Shown here: piece after piece, positions 22,997 to 34,213 of the stretch
How positions within the stretch are numbered: the first letter of the stretch is position 1
How the letters are laid out: each line of letters starts with the position of its first letter
Assembly (NCBI GenBank): GCA_956465555.1
Contig: OY101115.1
Coordinates: 2,666,001 to 2,730,000 of the forward strand
Direction: 5' to 3'
DNA length: 64,000 bases
From: Nitzschia sp. pyKryTriq1
Taxonomy: Eukaryota > Bacillariophyta > Bacillariophyceae > Bacillariales > Bacillariaceae
Made by a program: the position numbers and the translations under genes
Notes under the pieces: model-generated
Seen by the model: only the letters and a program-made list of their open reading frames with translations
The model's database searches: none
Told to the model about the DNA's origin: nothing

Positions 22997-23004
22997 ACGG
23001 ATGT

Positions 23005-23344
23005 GAGAAATTGACCTACTCGAACAGAAGCAGACTTGCGAACACGCTTTCGAACTATAACTGTTCTTTCTCTCGTCTCCAACAACGTACCGTAGAGAGA
23101 AGACATAGTAGACCATCTTTTCGTTGCTTTCGTAGCCCTTTTCCGAATAGGAGAATGAACGGTATCAAACTGGTAGATCACCAGGCAAGATAGGAGATAT
23201 CTTTCGATATAAGAAAGTAACGAGTGTGCTCCGAATCATGTCGGATGGCCTACAAAGGTACTCCGGAGTAACCAGTCTACTAGATGCGATTGGCGGTTTC
23301 TGATATTCTAAAGGTTCCACGTTTCTCGACGAAATTCATCCCAT
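23005..23344. other. intergenic, right of the retroelement
   Basis: No gene recognised; it leads into the 3' end of the immunophilin gene. Confidence 0.4.
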
Positions 23345-25008
23345 TCACGGTTTGTAGTCTGCAGGCATTTCTCCGCAGTCAGCGATAGTCACTTCCACTT
23401 CAGGTCGATCATTTGCACTGCACTTGGTGCTCTCAATCTTTCGTACCACGTCCATACCATCGACCACGTGACCAAAGACGACATGTTTTCCGTCCAAATG
23501 AGGAGTATCCTTACTCGTAATGAAGAACTGACTACCATTGGTTCCTGGCCCAGCATTTGCCATTGACAATTGACCACCCTTGGTGTGCTTGATGATGAAA
23601 TTCTCATCCGCGAATTTCTCACCGTAAATAGATTCCCCACCAGTTCCATCGCCGTTGGTAAAGTCTCCACCCTGAATCATGAAATCCTTAATGACGCGGT
23701 GGAAGGAAGATCCCTTGAAATGCAACGGTTTTCCAGCTTTTCCCTCTCCTTTTTCGCCGGTGCAGAGACATCTGAAGTTTTCCGCTGTTTTCGGTGTGAT
23801 GTCCTTGTACAATTGCATCACAACACTGGACCACACACAAAGAGAATGCAATAGTTAGACAATTTCCAGTATCCACAACGTCCACATAGTCAGAATAACT
23901 TACCGTCCTAGATCTTCGTCGCCCTGTTTGATCTGGAAGAAGACATGAGGATTGTCTCCCTTGGCATTGGGAGCAATAACCCCCTTCTTGTCATTGTATA
24001 TGTCGACCTTTCCCAAGAATCCGCCAAAGGCTGCCTTTTCCTTCTTTTTCGAGTTCTCAACTGCTTCCTTGAGCTCAGCAATGGCTTTTCGCACCTCTTT
24101 GTTTGCGTTGTCGATTTTGTAAGCAGCCATGAGATCCACTTTGGCTTCTTTATACAATCCCAGGTGCATGCGTGCCAATCCACGACGGTAGAGTGCCTTG
24201 ATATTCGTAGCTTCCTCACCCGGCATCTCCAACACTTGATTACAAGCCCTTGTTGCATCTGCCCATTCTTTTAGTTTGATGAAACACATTGCTGCATTGG
24301 ACCAGCAGCTAATGAACAACGGTCGTTCGGCCTCTGGAATATCGTCTCCCGAAATGCCCTCGTCCACCGCAAAGGATGCTGCATCTTCGTACTTGGCAGT
24401 CGCCTCCATGTAGAGTTGTTTCTTGAACAGCTCGGTGCCTGCTGTCTTGAGTTTTTCCGCCTCGGCCAATCGCTCATCTACCGACATTTGCCAGCGTTCC
24501 TTAGGTTTTTCCTTGAATCCGAGTAGTTCGACATCAAAATACAAATCGGCCTTGGGTGGAATCTTTGGAGGGGAACCCGATTCGCCGTAGGCATAGTCGT
24601 ATCGCACTTTCAGCATGGCGTGTTCTCCTACTTTCATCGAAGCGAAACCTTCATCCCAGCCTTTGATGACCATACCCTGTCCGATGGTGAACTTGAATGT
24701 GGTACCACGGTCACGACTCGAATCAAATTTGGATCCATCGCTCACCAACGTTCCTGCAATGTGATAACAAAGTAGACGAGGAGGGTGAGCAATAGTTATA
24801 CTGTATGTATCATGGCGACTTGTTGATTAGTCATGAGCTCTTCTCTGGTACAGTGCTTCTTGAATGACTTACCAGTGTAATGAGCTTCCACCTCGTTTCC
24901 ACTCGGAGGAGGTCCCGACGCGCCTTCGGGAGCTTCTTTGAGAATCTTCTTGAGGATTCCGCCGTCCTTGGCGAACGAGACATCCACATATCCTTCTTCG
25001 TCGGCCAT
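23345..25008 (-). CDS. Dual-family immunophilin: FKBP-TPR-cyclophilin fusion (FCBP)
   Basis: Three exons, 25008-24873, 24753-23904 and 23825-23345, phases consistent, give 488 residues. Residues about 10-110 form an FKBP domain ([47 protein letters not shown]). A TPR region follows at about 125-260. A cyclophilin starts at NPHVFFQIK (about residue 313), with [25 protein letters not shown] and NGSQFFIT. Both are peptidyl-prolyl isomerases; the catalytic Arg of FHRVI is present. The usual cyclosporin-contact Trp is His here ([11 protein letters not shown]), so drug binding may be weak. FKBP-TPR-cyclophilin fusions are known in some protists such as Toxoplasma. There is no signal peptide, so it is probably a cytosolic or nuclear co-chaperone. 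Confidence 0.92.
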
Positions 25009-25731
25009 TGTTGTATGAGTAGTGATTTCCTGGGAAAGAAAAGTTTGGTTTCAACAATATATTCGTCTGTTTGATGAAATAATAATATTATGATAAACAG
25101 CAACAGCAGCAACAACAACAACAATGCTGATGTCGTCGTCGTCGGTCGTCGAAACATGCCGACTGCCGATCTTTTGGTTCCGACGCAGGCAGGGCGGTTG
25201 GATTCTCGAAGAAAATCGATGGTTTTCCAAGGAGCCCAAACGTCTACCAGAGCTCACGTAAAAAGCTACGGTACGAAGGGCCAGAACCCACGATCCATTT
25301 GGTCTGTCCTGCGTCCTTTTCAAGGCGCGCCAAAACAGCCAAAACATTCACAGTAGTCGACTGGGTCAATAGTAGTCTTTCCTCCGTCCGCGCGTCGCTC
25401 TTTTTCTGCCATCTGCCCGCTGCCAACGATCGGAAGAAGAAAATCCATCATCCATTATCCATTCAACGCCTCTACTCTCTACTTGTACTGTACTCGTACC
25501 TGGTACCCTCTACAAGTAATGCATTGCTCTTTGCATTCTTTTTTATTTCTTCACTTACTCGACTATACTCTACTCTAGACAGGAGGCATAGAGATCTTCC
25601 CTCTCTGGCAGGCGTTATCGCATAAACAGTCTATCTAATAATTCATATCGTTTTCCTCGGCAACCAAAGTTTTTCCGAAAGCAAAAAATCCTTCGCAACG
25701 CCAATCATTTATTCATTTTTTCCAAAAGTCG
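25009..25731. other. intergenic, divergent promoters of immunophilin and helicase
   Basis: No gene seen. CAA/CAG simple repeats lie at 25098-25125 and GTAC motifs at about 25486-25507. Confidence 0.4.
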
Positions 25732-28700
25732 ATGCAACCTTTTCCAATAATATTGTTCGTGTTCATGGCCATGGGATGGCAACGGCGACATTTTGTCAAG
25801 AGCTTTTCGGCAAGACCTATAACAACCAGTAGACCTGCTGCCTGGAATACGAGTGCTCGATATCTTCGCCATGCACCAAGGACGTCCAATTGCTTGTCCT
25901 CAATACAACAACAACAACAACAACAACAACATTCCTTTTCTCTCGCGAGCCGCTGCCGGATATTTTCATCATATGGCAATTCTTCTCGCCATTGCTCTAC
26001 TACAGGTCCTTCTACTACTACCAGACTTTTTTCCACCTCTGATGTATCGCCAGTAACAACAACAACAACATCATCATCATCATCTTCTTCTTCTTCTTTG
26101 ATTTTGGAAGGACTCAATCCGTCTCAGGTAGCCGCAGTGACGCAGTCTCCCAAAGCTGTGACTCGTGTCATTGCCGGTCCCGGAAGTGGCAAAACAAAAG
26201 TTTTGACGTGTCGAGTGGCATACTTGCTGGATCAGGAGCCTAGGAGTCGTGTCTTGGCGGTCACATTTACCAAAAAGGCGGCAGAAGAAATGCGACAACG
26301 AGTCGAACTGTTGCTGATTCAACAGCAGGAGCAGCAACAACAGCAACAACAACAACAACATCATCATCAACAAGGGGTAACATCTATTACTGAAAACGAT
26401 GGAGTGGTGAATGAAGATTTGGCGCCTCATGTCCCGAAAGATTTGGGTCGCGTTACCATGGGAACGTTCCACTCAATCTGCTCCAAGATACTTCGATATA
26501 ATGGAGATTTGTTGGAATCGCTAGAGTCGGTGCAAAAAGATATGGTAGGGAGAAGCCAAGACGGCGCCGTAAATCTCGATGGAAACTTTGCCATTTTGGA
26601 TCAAAGTGATCAGCTACGGCTACTCAAAGAGTGTATGGATGAAATGGAGATTGATCTCAAAAAGTCTGCGGTCAAACCGCTGCAAGTCCTGACAGCGATT
26701 GGCACGATCAAGGAAGCACACGCTCAAGGCAAAGATCCCTTTGCGGAGAATCAATCAAAGAAACCTATCCCGAAGCCTTTGAAATATGCCCGAGATGTAT
26801 ATGGGTTGTATCGGGAAAAGGTCTTGAGCAACAATGCTCTCGATTTTGACGATTTGATATTCATGACTCGTGAAATGTTGATCATGTATCCGGTGCTTCG
26901 AGAGCGACTCCATCAGCGATGGCCCCATCTGCTAGTTGACGAATTTCAGGATACTTCCATCATTCAGATGGATCTCGTGAAACTGTTGACATCCCGCAGT
27001 TTGTTTGTAGTTGGTGATGCCGACCAGTCTATCTACTCGTGGCGAGGGGCCCATGCAGGGAGTCTGTCCGATTTTGCAACCGAATTTCATAGTTTTGCGG
27101 AAGATGGGGTACAAACTGTCTTTTTGAAAGAAAATTATCGGTGAGTTTTCAATTATGGCGTGATTTCATAGCTAGAAAATGTGCTTTTTGTCTATCTCAC
27201 AACACTTGTTCATTTCAGATCGACTTCCAATATTGTCAGTGCGGCAGAAAAAATCATTTCATCGTCCGGAAAGTCGTCCAACGGGAAAGAGGATGAGCCA
27301 AGGAGAGCAATGAAACCAAAGAGAGGGTCGGGGCCACCCCCTCGAGTAGTGGCGTGCGCAGATGAACGAGCGGAAGGTAGGAAGTAGATTTGGACAGTCA
27401 GGCTCCTTGATTTTCTCGCTCGTCTCATGTAATACTCACCACGTTGTAATCTGAATCATCTTCTTCTCCAGCTAATTTTGTGGTCGATACCATTAAGGAC
27501 ATGATTGCAGACTCTTCTTTGGGTTCAAAGAGTACTGTTGCCATCATTTACAGAACGAATGCTCAGTCGCGTTACCTGGAGGAAGCTTGCGTCCAGAAGA
27601 ATATACCTTATGTGATTCGTGGTGGTGCAGGTGGGTTCTACAAACGCGCCGAAGTGAAGGATTGTCTATGCTTTCTTCGTTGGTTGTACAATGGAAATGA
27701 CGAATCTGCGATGCTTCGTGCTTTCAAGACACCTAGTAGGGGATTGGGCGACAAGGCAATTCAAGCATTCAGAGACTATTATACTGCAGTTGATGATTTC
27801 TACCGCGAATCCCTGCCAGGCACTTCACGCCCGACCCGACTCGACATTCTTACGTCCCTAGCCCAAGCGGCAGACAAAGGGATATCTCTCGTAGAGGGTG
27901 CACCAGAACCGTCGGAATTTATTCCGACTCGAGCTGTGAAAAATTTCCTTCCGTTTGCGGCTCAAATGCGCATGATCCGAGACAAGGCATACACCACCCC
28001 GGTAGATTCGTTGCTGTTCTTGGTCATTGAAGAATTTCAGCTGATGCCGCACTTCGATGCCATATCTAAGTCAAAAACTGAATTTCAGGAACGTCGAGAA
28101 AATGTACAAGAGCTTCGGCAAGCAACGAAGCGCTATTCAGGTGGTGCTGGTCCCGCCCTCTTGAAAGTGACTTCTGGGGGATTGGATTCCGATTTCTTAG
28201 ACGACAATGAGTCTCCCCTTGGAAACTTTCTGGATGATGTTGCCCTTGTCAGCGACATCAAATCCAGTGACGAAGAATCTGGCGATTCTCGCTTGGTAGT
28301 GAACCTAATGACGATCCACGCCTCAAAGGGAACGGAATTCGACGCAGTTTTTGTGGTCGGCAACGAAGAAGGTACCCTTCCCAGTAGCATGTCAATGCAA
28401 GAGGGTGAAGATTCAATTGCTATGGAGGAAGAAAGAAGGCTTTGCTATGTTGCAATCACTCGGGCAAAGACAAGATTGATCCTTACGTGGAGAAAGGAAG
28501 TCACGATGTTTTCAAGCTGGTCTGAAGATGGCCCTAAAGTAACGACTAAGGAGCGATCTCGCTTTCTTGATCCCCTCGTGAAGAAGCCAAAGGGAGGGGA
28601 AGCGACATCAACAAAGTCAACCCCATCGAGATCGAGCAATACTGACCAAGCACTCCAGCAAAGAAGGAGCTACAGTTCATCTGGCCCCTCTCAACCTCGA

Positions 28701-29210
28701 CGGAATAATCTACACGATCAAATGCTCCGTAACCGGGCCGATTTACAGCAAAGTAACTCAGTCCGAGCCAGACAAAAACCCATAAATTTGGAATCCAATT
28801 TACGGGATGGCATTTCCAGGAGAAACGCACCCCCGGGCTCGCAACAGGAAAGAGCGCCTGCATCGAGGGAAGCAACAAGCCAAGTGAGTGCCAAGGCACG
28901 GACCGGAACCTCAGCTACTCCCCAGCGATACTCAAGCACCCCACCAACGAGAGCCCCTGCCGATCACCAACGAACGCCGCAACAGAGCACCCCTAGATCG
29001 AAACCAGCGCCTGAAGCCAACAAACCATTTGATTCGACACTCTTCTATCCAATTGGTTCCGATGTCGTTCACAACAACTTTGGCAAAGGCGTGGTACTTC
29101 AACCGCCACCTTCCACCGATAGCACCAAGTTGCTAGTCCGAGTCAAATTCGACAATGGAAGGACGATGGAATTTCCCGCGGATGGGCACGATCTAGTGCC
29201 AGTCTTTTAG
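25732..29210 (+). CDS. UvrD/PcrA-type superfamily 1 DNA helicase, organelle-targeted
   Basis: Three exons, 25732-27140, 27219-27376 and 27472-29210, with introns of 78 and 95 bp, give 1101 residues. All SF1A motifs are present: LNPSQVAAVT, Walker A GPGSGKTK (about residue 151), TFTKKAAEEMR, TMGTFHSICSKILR, VDEFQDTS (about 402), GDADQSIYSWRGA, KENYRSTSNIV across the first intron, IHASKGTEFDAVFVVG and YVAITRAKTR. The C-terminus has a Tudor-like fold region (GSDVVHNNFGKGVV, KFDNGRTMEF) as in bacterial PcrA/UvrD. The Arg/Ser-rich N-terminus with a hydrophobic start suggests mitochondrion or plastid. Polyglutamine tracts lie near residues 60-68 and 200-211. The likely role is organelle DNA repair or recombination control, with a bacterial origin inferred. 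Confidence 0.9.
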
Positions 29211-29229
29211 GCGCCGAACGCCGACTTTT

Positions 29230-29691
29230 TTACGGCGAAGCCAAAATAGATTCAATTTCCTTTCGAAACTCTCGCAGCCCGTCGTTTTTAATATAATCCC
29301 TGTCTCCACTATCAGACTTGCTGGCCTTTTCTCCCTCGCGATTGAAGACTGTACCTCCTGACATGTCCTTGATTTTCAAACTAGAAGCTGGGTTCGCACC
29401 CGGCTGTCGAACCACATGCTTGGCTTGATATCCTTCCCCTACGACGATATTTTGAAACTGCCGTATATCCACTGCGGCAACCGCACTTTCCTTATCTTTA
29501 CCACCTCGCAGCATCTCCTGTCGGTGGCCCATTTCGAGTTCTTCCCCTTGCCAACCACCTCGGCGACTGACCACCCCACGGGGCATCGCAGGTCCTCCGG
29601 ATCCCGAATCATCATCATCACCGTCATCATCATGGTTCTTGGGGTAACGCAATTTGCCCTCCATCCTTCGAACGTATCCAATATTTCGCAC
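29230..29691 (-). CDS. Unidentified small hydrophilic protein
   Basis: An open frame of 153 residues whose stop lies 20 bp from the convergent helicase stop. The frame starts at a GTG and no upstream ATG is in frame before a stop, so the real start is probably an ATG near 29658 or an upstream exon that I could not place. The N-terminal text (RNIGYVRRMEGKLRYPKNH) reads like conserved protein, followed by an Asp/Gly-rich run and a charged C-terminal half ending in a short helix. No domain is recognised. Confidence 0.45.
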   Translation of the reverse strand: MRNIGYVRRMEGKLRYPKNHDDDGDDDDSGSGGPAMPRGVVSRRGGWQGEELEMGHRQEMLRGGKDKESAVAAVDIRQFQNIVVGEGYQAKHVVRQPGANPASSLKIKDMSGGTVFNREGEKASKSDSGDRDYIKNDGLREFRKEIESILASP

Positions 29692-30791
29692 GATATCTTC
29701 TTGGCACTTGGAAATCGGTGCGTAAGTACGTACAGTTTGTCTTTGAATTCAGCAAAGGTAAAACTAGCTCAGCAGAGGAGTAGCAAGAGGGCGACCCGTA
29801 GAGAGAGACTACTGCCACTACCACATGTTATGACCAACAAGAATAGAGCAACAGAACGACTGACGAATGAAGGGGGCTGGCCTTTCGCCTTTGCTCTCTG
29901 CTCGTTGGTCGTTGGGCAGGCGGGGCGGTGTCGGTGTCGGTTGCGGCGGGCCTGCAGAGGGATGATTCGCGCCAGAGAACCATACCAGGTACTTCGCGCC
30001 CGCGGCGGGGGGAACTTGCCATGCCAGCCCAAACTACAGTATACGAGTACTTGTACTACTTGAAAGAGGCCCAAGCCACACAAAGAAGTGTGTAGTAGTA
30101 TCGGACAATCATCGTTCAGTAGGCACGGAAAACAGGCATAATTGTTTGGTGGTTTTCGGTCACGGAGGCATATACATGAATGTCCAGCGATGACATTTTC
30201 CAAAAAAGATCAAGGACCAATAATAAACCATGCTTCCAACTTGTAGTTTTGAGTGAGGAATATCTTTGTGCACACGCGGTCTTTCTGGTTGTTCGGAGTA
30301 ATAGGAAAGCTATGTAGCTACTCGAGTACAGTACTCGTACCTGTTGTACAGTAGCAAGGGGCCGCGCGTGTGACGAAGCGGGAACCTGGTACCGGTAGAA
30401 TACAAGTACCCGTACGGTACCGGTAGTACAGACGCGCCCGACCCAATTGGCGTACCAGGTACTACGTATCATACCTGTAATCCTCTTCGTTGGTACTTGT
30501 ACCGTTCCCAGGTACGGTACCCAGTACTGCAAAGTACGTACGAACAACACTATCATATAAAACACCATGTACATACGGTACGCACGGGGCAGCAGAGACG
30601 GGGATGTGGAGGAGGGGATTGGGCGGGATCGAGGAGGCGGAGGAGGGAGAGCAGGGTAGAAAACTCCAGTAGAAAAAAGGCAAGGCTCGAACCTCGAACA
30701 CTCTTCACCTTGTTCTTTCACCATTCACAAACCAAACTACAGTGCATGTCCCAACAGTAGGTTGTGGAAAGAAAAACAAGGCTCCGCCCTA
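29692..30791. other. intergenic with densest GTAC-palindrome cluster
   Basis: No supported gene over 1.1 kb. Positions 30385-30585 hold about sixteen GTAC tetramers, many within GGTACC or AGTACT palindromes. The right end should be the promoter of the histidine kinase gene. Confidence 0.5.
30385..30585. repeat. GTAC-palindrome cluster
   Basis: About sixteen GTAC tetramers in 200 bp, against less than one expected by chance, many as GGTACC, AGTACT or CGTACG. Similar smaller clusters are at 12750-12847, 37677-37742, 39379-39453 and 55878-55915. All are intergenic. Confidence 0.85.
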
Positions 30792-33700
30792 ATGCCCCCA
30801 AACGTCTGCACCGAGGCGAAGATGACAGTTGTGTCTCGTTCGGAGGATCATACGAGGAAAAATGGAGCAATAGAACCCAATGAGGATCCATTGATGACCA
30901 CAGAATTCGATTGGGTGGAAAGGCTGTTTGTGCCCGTCTTCGTTTTCGATGGCGATTTACATCAAGTGATCGCCTGGAATGCGAAAATGGAAGATATCAC
31001 TGGCCTATTAGCAGATCAAATAGTGACCCAATCTATTGGCTCGATGTTGAAGGAGGAGTCGATGCAGATTCTGGCATCTGCAGTTGCAGTTGTAGTCGGG
31101 GGTAGCGATTCCGCCGTCTGCAACATTTCCCTTTCAGATTCTGGGAAGCATTTGACTTTGAACATGTCTGCACATCGCAGGAGTCATGGAAAAAGCACCC
31201 AGATTGTGTGCTTTGCAGAGAAATCAAAGTCTGTGGATACTGACCCCACCGAACCTTCTGTGGACTCAATCTTCCCCATGGTGTCAATAGACGCACAGTG
31301 TCAAGTCACAGGGTGGAATGCTCCGTTAGAGTCACTCACTGGCTTTTGTACGAAGGATACAGTCGGTCGCTCTTTGCTAGCATTTATTCCCCAACGAGAG
31401 CATCAGGAGCGAATAAGGCGTACGATATCGCTCGCCGCTGCGTCAGTTCACGGCAGAAGCTGCTGTGTTGACTTCATGCTTGGGGACGGTGGTCGCAAAA
31501 GGATGGTGATTAATGCATCCCCAGGGCAATGTCCTAATCTCGAGGGCGGGACTTACCACTTGATTTTTTCTGACGCTTCTGATCTCGGGGAGCACGACGT
31601 CTTGGAGCCGGCGCCCTCCAAGGCTGCGCTACATCACGCAGATACGCCGCCACCATCAGACGAAACTCAGGACTTGAAGCAGCTCTTCGACAACGCTGGT
31701 GCGGCCATTTTTGGAATCGATACAATCGGAAGAGTAAAGGACTGGAATCAGAAGACCGCAGAAATAACCGGCTTTTCGGCGGACGAGGCCTTGAACCAAG
31801 ACCTGGTCGAAACTTTCATCGCACCTGACTTTCAACCAGCTGTACGTGAATTAGTGCGGAATGCCTTGCGGGGGCGTGGCACTACGAACTTTGAACTTGA
31901 AATTCAAAAAAAGGACGGAGAGATACGATATTTGTTGGTCAACGCCAATCCAAGGCGTGATTTGAAGAACCAAATTGTTGGGGTAGTTGCATTTGCCCAA
32001 GACATCACGGAGTCCTGCAAACATGATCGTGCGGTTGCCTCGATGGCAAACGAATTGAGAAAGTTGATCGACACCGCCAACGCACCAATTTTTGGAATCG
32101 ACAAGGACGGGTAAGTAAAATTTGGCCAAAGTGTATGTGCGTTTGTCAATTATTTTCATTATTCTCATCACTGCTTTCAATTTTCAAGAGATGTGAACGA
32201 GTGGAATGACAAAACTGCCGAAATTACTGGCTATACGAAGGAAGAAGCATTTGACTGTTCACTTGTGGAGACATTTATCGTCCCACCTATGAGAGAATCG
32301 GTTCAAGACGTTCTTGACAATGCTTTGGAGGGTCGAGGCACATCCAATCTTGAGCTTGAATTTCGCACAAAATCAGATGAAATTCGCCATTTTCTAGTGA
32401 ATGCGACAACACGGCGTGATGCGGAAAATAATGTGGTGGGTGTTGTCGGCGTAGCACAGGATGTCACGGAGGCTGTGCAGCGCGATAGGGCTGTCGCAGG
32501 CATGGCTTTGGAACTGCGACAGTTGATTGACACAGCTAATGCCCCCATTTTCGGAATCGATATTGATGGAAACGTTAACGAGTGGAACCGGCGCACGTCA
32601 GAAATTACGGGCTACACAAAAGAAGAAGCATTTGACGAGCCGTTGGTCGAAACTTTCATCGCGGAGTCTATGCAAGAGAAAGTTCGCGAAATTCTTGATT
32701 CGGCTCTTGCTGGCAACGAAACATCCAATTACGAGCTTGAGTTTATTTCAAAGTCCGGAGAACCCATTTTCTTGCTCGTGAATGCGACAACTAGAAGAGA
32801 TCCCGAAAATTCTGTTGTGGGAGGTAAGATCCACGCAAGTCGACTTCCTTGTCGTCTCGTCAATTTCTCACCAGATTTCTCCCATGTAATGTAGTCGTCG
32901 GAGTTGCTCAAGATGTCACAGAGGATAGGAAGCACGCGCTGGCACTCCGAGAAATGCAGTACATACGTGCATCACAAGAAGCGAAAGTTGAGACAGAGAG
33001 GAATATGACAGCATATTTTGCGCACGAATTGAGAAATCGTAAGTTCCTTGGGCATGCGTTCCTGCTGGCAATTATTTTGTTTTGCTCACGACTTGGTATT
33101 TTAGCTCTTGGTGCAATCGATAGCGCTCTTAACGCTATGCCGGATGGCCTCCCGGAATCTGCCAGAACTTTGATTTCTGGCATGCAGCTATGTTCAGGTT
33201 TCATGTCATCTATTATGAATAACCTGTTGGACGTCAGGAAAATGGAGGAAGGGAAAATGACCCTCACCAGATCGCCCATCTCGCTTAAGAAAGTTCTTCA
33301 CAATGTTCACAAGATGTTACTGCCCTCTGTTCGACCAGGAGTTAAGTTTTTGAAAGTCTGCAATACAAAAGGGAAAGATTGGGTTCTTGGTGACGCACAT
33401 CGAATTCAACAGGTGATGACCAATGTTGTCACCAACGCAATTAAATACACAGTTACTGGTTCCATTACTCTGGTAATTGGGTGGGAGGACGACCGTGTGA
33501 GGTTTGAATGCATTGATACCGGCCCAGGGATCCCAAAGAACGAGCAAGAAAAGTTATTCCAAAGATTTGTTCAACGGGGAGGGGCTCCTGGAACTGGACT
33601 TGGCCTGGCGATCGCAAAGCACCTAGTGGACTTGACTGGTGGCTCGATTCGATTCGATAGCGATCCAACCGTCAAGGCAGGAACCAATTGCGTTGTTCTG

Positions 33701-34174
33701 ATGAAGCTACCACTGTGTGAGGCTCCAGAGGCCGTTATCGAAGAAAGTTCTGCTCTGATCGAAGAACCTATCTCCTTTTTGATTATCGATGACATTAAAA
33801 TGAATCGTATGATGTTGAAACGGCGTATACTGAAAGGGGTCGCTCCAAATGCGACGATTGCCGAGGCAGCCACCGGGGAAGATGCACTTGAAATATGCGG
33901 CAACACACGATTCGACGTTATAGTTGTCGATCAGTATATGGAAGAAGCTGGTGGTGTGATGGTGGGTACCGATGTTGTTTTCGCCATGCGGAGAATGAGA
34001 ATAGACTCCATTGTCATCGGATGCTCTGGAAACGACATGGGAACTCAATTCTTTGAGGCTGGAGCCGACTGGGTGTGGCAGAAACCAATGCCGTCAAACG
34101 GTCAAATCATTCTAGACATACGAACGTCCTTGAACAAACGAGCTCATCAAAGACAGCAGCTAACAACAGTCTAA
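30792..34174 (+). CDS. Five-PAS hybrid histidine kinase with receiver domain
   Basis: Four exons, 30792-32110, 32189-32823, 32895-33038 and 33105-34174, give 1055 residues; the ATG at 30792 replaces an open TTG extension. Five PAS domains in tandem precede the kinase; the last three are very alike (LIDTANAPIFGID, WNxxTxEITGYTKEEAFD, LVETFI). The kinase has the H-box YFAHELRNPLGAIDSALN (His near residue 694), an N-box (NVVTNAIKYTVTG), DTGPGIPKNE and GTGLGLAIAKHL. The C-terminal receiver keeps the acid pair IIDD, the phospho-acceptor Asp in VVDQYM and Lys in WQKPMP. No membrane segment or signal peptide is visible, so it is a soluble sensor. Ligand or stimulus is unknown. The first two PAS domains are divergent. 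Confidence 0.9.
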
Positions 34175-34213
34175 ACGCAACCAGTCTCGTTTGTCCTTCT
34201 TAGACGTTAATTT

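Noticed and set aside
22601-23014. 137-codon frame spanning A2 and B2
   Set aside because: It runs through terminal repeats of the retroelement and has no independent coding character.
29416-30063. 215-codon plus-strand frame opposite the small gene at 29.2-29.7 kb
   Set aside because: Composition is antisense-like, it begins inside the opposite gene and shows no domain.
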